From NCBI GenBank assembly GCA_964407525.1, contig CAYOWC010000177.1, positions 1 through 10,333 on the forward strand: a stretch of DNA of 10,333 nucleotides, given 5' to 3'. Within the stretch, counting starts at the first letter, position 1. The number at the start of each line of letters is the position of its first letter. The notes beneath the pieces are model-generated. The model did no database searches and was not told the DNA's origin. It saw only the letters and a list, made by a program, of their open reading frames with translations. A program made the translations under genes and the position numbers. This stretch comes from DUZB01 sp964407525. Its GTDB lineage: Bacteria > Desulfobacterota > DSM-4660 > Desulfatiglandales > Desulfatiglandaceae. Shown here in pieces: positions 6,685 to 10,333 of the stretch.

Positions 6685-6703
6685 AGCCGTTAGCTATTAG
6701 CTA
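6676..6703 (+). repeat. heptanucleotide tandem repeat, four units of TTAGCNN
   Basis: Four 7-base units run without interruption: TTAGCGC, TTAGCCG, TTAGCTA, TTAGCTA. The last unit supplies the stop codon (TAG, 6703-6701) of the leftward MBL-hydrolase gene. It sits between convergent genes. No function is evident. Confidence 0.6.
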
Positions 6704-7597
6704 TGAAAACGATTTCTGCATGTGGGTCTTAACGGTTTCGACACGTGCTTTGGTGCTCATTAAATAGGCTTCCATCGGTTGTTTTGGCAAAGGCATCTTG
6801 TCCCATTCCACCGTCTTGATACGGACAACAACGTGGTCCACATCACCCTCTTCCTCCCTCAGGTACCGTTGAACTCTATTCACATATTCAGGCACCTGAT
6901 TGATCGATCGGGTCATGTATGTTCTGACATCCGGCCCCGTAAGTACCAGGTTATGGGCAGTGCACAATATTTGCGCATCTAGTTCAGCCAGGGTCGCCAA
7001 AGAGTTTAGATAGGCCTCATGGTCAACCAGAAATTCGCAGACTCCGTCGCACCCGGCTGCTTCCCCCGCAATCAAGATCTTTTTCTCCCGAATCCAGTAT
7101 GCAGTGCCATCCCAGGTGTGGCCTGGCGCGGGAATTGCTTCGAGCGTCAAATCCTGATCAATTTTTATAGTCCGGTCATGTTTTAAAACAACATCACAAT
7201 CAAACGGTTTAAATTCATCTTCACAAAAATCGGATATCCCCCAGCTGCGAAGGACTTCAAGAGCCCCTTGATTGAGCTTTTTTATCTGGGCAATCGCTCT
7301 GGGGCGGGTTAAAATCTGAGAGGATTTCGGAGACCCCACAATTTTCATCTCAGGCCACACTTGTTTCAGATGGAATGCCGCACCCACATGATCCCAGTGA
7401 GAATGCGTTAAGAAGAGAAAAGCGGGAGATCGGGGGCCTAAGATGTTCTTGATCTTTCGTTCGTACATCTGGGAGAGGCCGGTAAAGCCGGCATCAAAAA
7501 GGAGTGGCGCTGGGCCATCCAGAAGAAATATCGGTACCGCTGAATGCCCCAAAACATAGAAGTCATCAGCAATTTTTCCAGTCCATTCAATGCGCAT
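6701..7597 (-). CDS. MBL-fold metallo-hydrolase
   Basis: A 298-residue metallo-beta-lactamase-fold protein. The metal motif THSHWDH (64-70) supplies H65, H67, D69 and H70. H160 in PAPGHTWDG and H215 in CTAHN give the other histidine ligands. The usual bridging aspartate after the GH motif is replaced by E179 in AGEAAG. No signal peptide is seen, so it is probably cytoplasmic. The substrate is unknown; thioesters, lactones and glyoxalase-type substrates are all hydrolysed by this superfamily. A C-terminal extension (about 225-298), rich in charged residues, follows the core and may bind substrate. GGAA lies 5 nt before the ATG. It is the last gene of a leftward group, 39 nt after the DUF2950 gene, and its stop falls in the heptanucleotide repeat. 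Confidence 0.87.
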   Translation of the reverse strand: MRIEWTGKIADDFYVLGHSAVPIFLLDGPAPLLFDAGFTGLSQMYERKIKNILGPRSPAFLFLTHSHWDHVGAAFHLKQVWPEMKIVGSPKSSQILTRPRAIAQIKKLNQGALEVLRSWGISDFCEDEFKPFDCDVVLKHDRTIKIDQDLTLEAIPAPGHTWDGTAYWIREKKILIAGEAAGCDGVCEFLVDHEAYLNSLATLAELDAQILCTAHNLVLTGPDVRTYMTRSINQVPEYVNRVQRYLREEEGDVDHVVVRIKTVEWDKMPLPKQPMEAYLMSTKARVETVKTHMQKSFS

Positions 7598-7636
7598 CTG
7601 TTTCCATCGTTCGCCGGCCCTTCCTTTCTCAGGAGG

Positions 7637-8620
7637 TTATTTTGCCTTAACACTATCCTGTTCCGCTTGTTCCCAAAAGCTGTCCGGATTGAAGAGCATC
7701 ATGGCCGGAGCAACCTTCTCCGTGTGTTCTCCCAGGTCTTTCTGGTAAACGACGCCATCATGGTTCACAATAAAGGTCATGATCCCTGAAGATCCGTACC
7801 GAGCAGGATATGCCACCATGGCAAATCCCCCGACCATCTTTCCTTCAACAACGTAGTCATAAGAACCACCCAGGGCATCCTTACCTTGTGCCTTCAAGAT
7901 TCGGTAATAATACCCATGATAGGGAACCGGTTTCCCCTCCGGTCGCTTAGTGGTGTAGCCTTGTTCATGAGCCGCGGCGACGAGTGGCCCCAAGGGGCTT
8001 TGTTCATCACCTTCTTTTGCTTTCCAATAGAGACCATCCTTCTTCCCTGAATCGCTCCTGAGTTTTTGCGAATAGGTCAGGAGCCCGTCACTATTCTGGT
8101 CTTTTAGTGCGTATTCCCGCTGGGCGTCCACATAGGCTAAACAGACCTGGATGACACTTAGTTCGTTCTTCCCGATCCTGCGGGCAAGAATCTCTTCCCT
8201 GCCTTCATTGGTATCGAACTGCCATGCCCCGTCTTTTTTCACGATTGGTATAGGGAATGGCCATTCCTCGTTTCCTACGTAGAGAACCACCTTGTTTGCA
8301 TTTGCCTTTTCCAGCTTGTTTTTCTGTTCGTATAAATTGATAAATCGCTCGCTCTGTGTTTTGTCCGCGACCGGGTCGCCGGAAGAGACGACATCCTTGC
8401 CACCAGGCCCGAAAATAGCAGACAGGGCCTTTACATCAAAAGCCCTCAATGCGTCTACCAGGGTGTTGACGGCCTCATCAGGAGACGCAAAAGTTTCCTG
8501 ATCCTGCGGCACGGCAAGACATGTGCCAAAGGCCACTGCGACTAACAATCCTGATATAAGGAGCACTGCGCAGTCTTTTAACAGTGAATTCTGTTTTCTC
8601 ATACTTCCTGCTATCGTCAT
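7637..8620 (-). CDS. exported DUF2950 family protein
   Basis: This 327-residue protein matches DUF2950, an exported family without established function. It has an N-terminal hydrophobic signal (about residues 17-36, probable cleavage after CLA) and then SPDEAVNTLVDALRAFD at the start of the mature part. Family segments follow: WQFDTNEGREEILARRIGKNE (133-153), PVPYHGYYYRIL (232-241), the YGSSGIMTF stretch (275-283) and YQKDLG (292-297). The start at 8620 is chosen because GGAGGA sits 6 nt upstream. The open frame continues to 8692, but that would overlap the previous gene and bury the signal peptide. It lies 43 nt after the DUF3300 gene, a neighbour it often has in other genomes, so the two probably act together in the periplasm or envelope. 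Confidence 0.88.
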   Translation of the reverse strand: MTIAGSMRKQNSLLKDCAVLLISGLLVAVAFGTCLAVPQDQETFASPDEAVNTLVDALRAFDVKALSAIFGPGGKDVVSSGDPVADKTQSERFINLYEQKNKLEKANANKVVLYVGNEEWPFPIPIVKKDGAWQFDTNEGREEILARRIGKNELSVIQVCLAYVDAQREYALKDQNSDGLLTYSQKLRSDSGKKDGLYWKAKEGDEQSPLGPLVAAAHEQGYTTKRPEGKPVPYHGYYYRILKAQGKDALGGSYDYVVEGKMVGGFAMVAYPARYGSSGIMTFIVNHDGVVYQKDLGEHTEKVAPAMMLFNPDSFWEQAEQDSVKAK

Positions 8621-8663
8621 GGCATTTCCTCCATCAAAAAACTCGTTTTGTTCTTGAGAAATT

Positions 8664-9920
8664 TCAGCGACGGCCGCGACCGCCCCCTCCACGGTTCATT
8701 CCGCTTCTGCCGCTGGTGCGGGAAGAGGACATGCTTTTACGGCCGCGATTGCTGGAAGCTTTGGTTCGACTCCCTTTTTCATAGTTTCCAAAAGCGCTTT
8801 TATTCGTACGTTGCTTGGTTCCTGACCGGTTAGACCCGCCTGTATCTTTTCGTTGTTGAGTCTTTCCTCGGTCAAACGAACCAGTATCCACGCTACCCTT
8901 GAGATTCTGACGGCTTTCAGTGCCGGCTGAGCGGTCACGGGACTTGTCTGCTCCACTCCGGGAAAGATCCTGTCTGCCTGCATTGGCACGGCCACGGTAG
9001 GCGTCCCTGGATTTTGCATCCCGAGATGTTCCCCGGTCAAATTTTTTTGCCGTTGACTGGTCTCTGTAAGATACTCCTTTACGGTGCTCTGGGTTGTGCT
9101 TCCACGAACCCTTGCCACCTTCTCTTGTTGATACTTTGTTGGCGTACTTGTTTCGGTCTATTTTGGTGTTGATATTGGTGTTTCTGTTGATGTTGACATT
9201 GACATCACCACGCCCCCAGCGGCAGCCTCCCCACGCATAGCCCCAGGCAGCTCCCATTGCCACTCCGACCCCAAAGGAAAAGAGCGCCGCACCGGCCACG
9301 TATCCGGGAGGATAGTAATAATAGGGAGGATAGGCCGGATACCACCATGTGCCATAAACCACCGTTGGATTATAAGTTGGGACATAAATGACCTGAGGGT
9401 TTGGTGATTCTATGATAATTGTTTGCGTCTCCTTTTCGACAACGATTTTCTGCTCCTCGGTTGTCTTCAGGTTACCCGCTTCTTCGGCTTTCTTCCTCAG
9501 ATTCTGGACTGTGTCCATTACACCCTTCTCTTGGGCAAGAAAAGCGTCTCCCAGTTTTTGGGTCCAATCCAGCTTCTCGCCCATCATCTGTAAAACCTGA
9601 GGGAAATTCACCAACGACTTGACACTTGGATCCCAATCCTGCTGTTCAAGAGCCGTGGTTAGCTCATCCCCTTTGAGGCTTTCATTCTCCTTAGCCCAGC
9701 GGGTTGCGAGAACGACCTCAAGGGGGTACGTTGATGCCATAAGGACCTGGGCCAGAAGAGAGTCCGGATAAAGCGCAATTGGGGCCAGCAACTGGTCTAA
9801 CTCTTCTTGTTCGAAAGGTTCATCTCCGTCTTCACTTTGTGCGATAACGCCCTGAGGCGCCAGCAGTAAGATTGCCAGAGAAACGGCTAATGCTTTTGCA
9901 AATAGTATCCGTATCTTCAT
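8664..9920 (-). CDS. exported DUF3300 protein with basic low-complexity tail
   Basis: A 418-residue protein with a clear signal peptide (1-27, likely cleaved after VIA). The DUF3300 domain follows (about 35-185): ELDQLLAPIALYPDSLLAQVLMASTYPLEVV, then WDPSVKSLVNFPQVLQMM and NPQVIYVPTYNPTVVYG. After it come a Tyr/Pro-rich stretch (181-206), a Gly/Ala-rich hydrophobic segment (208-236), an Asn-rich run NVNINRNTNINTKIDRN and about 155 residues rich in Arg, Ser, Gly and Lys ending GGGGRGRR. The family's role is unknown; the tail looks disordered and could bind anionic polymers such as LPS or nucleic acid (inference). AGGAGAGGTG precedes the ATG by 4 nt. It is the first gene of the leftward three-gene group; I found no convincing promoter upstream. 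Confidence 0.88.
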   Translation of the reverse strand: MKIRILFAKALAVSLAILLLAPQGVIAQSEDGDEPFEQEELDQLLAPIALYPDSLLAQVLMASTYPLEVVLATRWAKENESLKGDELTTALEQQDWDPSVKSLVNFPQVLQMMGEKLDWTQKLGDAFLAQEKGVMDTVQNLRKKAEEAGNLKTTEEQKIVVEKETQTIIIESPNPQVIYVPTYNPTVVYGTWWYPAYPPYYYYPPGYVAGAALFSFGVGVAMGAAWGYAWGGCRWGRGDVNVNINRNTNINTKIDRNKYANKVSTREGGKGSWKHNPEHRKGVSYRDQSTAKKFDRGTSRDAKSRDAYRGRANAGRQDLSRSGADKSRDRSAGTESRQNLKGSVDTGSFDRGKTQQRKDTGGSNRSGTKQRTNKSAFGNYEKGSRTKASSNRGRKSMSSSRTSGRSGMNRGGGGRGRR

Positions 9921-10113
9921 GCTTCACCTCTCCTTTTTTGTTCTGAGTACGCTTTGGGCGTGTACCAGCCCTTGAAAAACTATATTACTTTTTCAGATTA
10001 GTGCTTTTCAGCCCATTTAGCAATAAGGAAGTTCAATGATTTAAGTGGTCTAACTTGAGCAGGAGGCCTGGTACTACTGAGTTGCCTGTGGTCAAGCACG
10101 GGAGATTACGGGC
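9921..10113. other. leader region of the DUF3300 operon, no gene seen
   Basis: These bases separate the DUF3300 start from the terminator of the tRNA-Cys fragment. Apart from the DUF3300 ribosome site at 9925-9934 I see no convincing gene. The best minus-strand promoter guess has hexamers matching consensus in only four and three positions, so none is called. No GG-N10-GC sigma-54 element was found on this strand. Confidence 0.5.
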
Positions 10114-10155
10114 AAAAAAAAAAGCCTGCAAGTTAATCATTCACTTACAGGCTTT
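10114..10155 (-). terminator. intrinsic terminator of the tRNA-Cys locus
   Basis: On the minus strand AAAGCCTG, one mismatch, AAGT-type pairing (12 paired bases in all) and a 9-nt loop are followed by ten consecutive T (10123-10114). It lies 24 nt after the CCA end of the tRNA fragment, the normal place for a tRNA terminator. The other side is also T-rich (TTTACTTTTTC), so it could work in both directions. Confidence 0.88.
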
Positions 10156-10178
10156 ACTTTTTCTTCATAATGATGTTC

Positions 10179-10230
10179 TGGAGGCGGCAATCGGATTTGA
10201 ACCGGTGAATAACGGTTTTGCAGACCGCTG
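10179..10230 (-). tRNA. 3' half of tRNA-Cys (GCA), truncated; probable attachment site
   Basis: The minus strand reads CAGCGGTCTGCAAAACCGTT, then a five-base variable loop, the T-arm ACCGG-TTCAAAT-CCGAT, TGCCGCC, T and CCA. The anticodon loop CTGCAAA gives GCA, for cysteine. The 5' acceptor strand and D-arm are absent: upstream of CAGCGG the sequence turns AT-rich and has no GGCGGC that could pair with the 3' acceptor. The T-stem has one C/A mismatch, as expected for an unselected copy. This is what remains at the far end of an element integrated into the 3' half of tRNA-Cys. A gene simply decayed at its 5' end is the alternative. Confidence 0.8.
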
Positions 10231-10333
10231 TTGATACTTTCTAACTTCTTGAAACACATATCTTATTTGAAGTAATATCGTAAATATTCGGCTTGTTTTA
10301 AATTTTTTAAAAATAGTTCGGGACACAAAGCGA
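10231..10333. mobile_element. possible end of an integrated element, AT-rich
   Basis: These last bases are markedly AT-rich and begin exactly where tRNA-Cys similarity stops. In an integration event this side would be the element, with the intact tRNA-Cys beyond it to the right. On the minus strand one frame reads ALCPELFLKNLKQAEYLRYYFK and stops at TAA 10265-10263; it may be the end of an element gene. Another frame runs open through the tRNA fragment. Neither is recognised. Confidence 0.35.

Noticed and set aside
8696..9118. Leftward 140-residue frame overlapping the DUF3300 tail
   Set aside because: It lacks a ribosome site and recognisable features; an open second frame is expected where codons are Arg/Ser/Gly-rich. 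I also considered a frameshift in the tail, but the main frame continues to a natural stop just before the DUF2950 ribosome site.
9960..10040. Minus-strand promoter TTGCTA-N17-TAATCT for the DUF3300 operon
   Set aside because: The hexamers match consensus in only four and three positions, no better than chance in this AT-rich stretch.
1..10333. CRISPR array, insertion sequence, rRNA, restriction or other defence genes
   Set aside because: No spaced direct repeats, transposase motifs, rRNA segments or defence-type domains were seen on either strand. Despite its name, the phage shock system is an envelope-stress response.

Overview
The window looks like chromosomal DNA from a Gram-negative bacterium with a roughly 50-55% GC background. 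The phage-shock genes, the exported DUF3300/DUF2950 pair and the sigma-54 regulation would suit a Desulfobacterota (deltaproteobacterial) genome. That placement is inferred from gene content, not from a marker gene. Most genes concern the cell envelope.

Left part (1-1489). The last codons of a possible rightward gene end at 57 and overlap the stop of a leftward gene for a small exported protein with ten cysteines (497-54). That gene has consensus sigma-70 hexamers and a leader of only about 12 nt. Divergent from it is a LysE/RhtB-type exporter (601-1236), followed by a 49-residue membrane protein of the lmo0937 family (1340-1489).

Middle (1598-3937). A long U32-family protein with two four-cysteine clusters is encoded by strikingly AT-rich DNA (about 33% GC in a sampled line, against about 55% in pspF). 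It probably has a different origin from its neighbours. It converges on pspF with a 6-nt gap.

Psp region (3944-6667). pspF (leftward) and pspA (rightward) are divergent. The 179-bp space between them holds a sigma-70 promoter for pspF and a GG-N10-GC sigma-54 promoter for pspA. pspB and pspC follow and overlap by 4 nt. The logic matches the enterobacterial system: PspF activates sigma-54 transcription of pspA, PspA inhibits PspF and protects the membrane, and PspB/PspC are the membrane sensors.

Right part (6701-9920). Three leftward genes form a probable operon: DUF3300 protein, DUF2950 protein, then an MBL-fold hydrolase. The first two carry signal peptides. The operon converges on pspABC across a hairpin and a heptanucleotide repeat.

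Right edge (9921-10333). There is no convincing complete gene. It holds a strong terminator and, just beyond it, only the 3' half of a leftward tRNA-Cys gene (10179-10230). Past the anticodon stem the sequence switches abruptly to AT-rich DNA. This is the expected look of the distal attachment site of an element integrated into tRNA-Cys. The element would extend to the right of the window, and the psp side would be the original chromosome.
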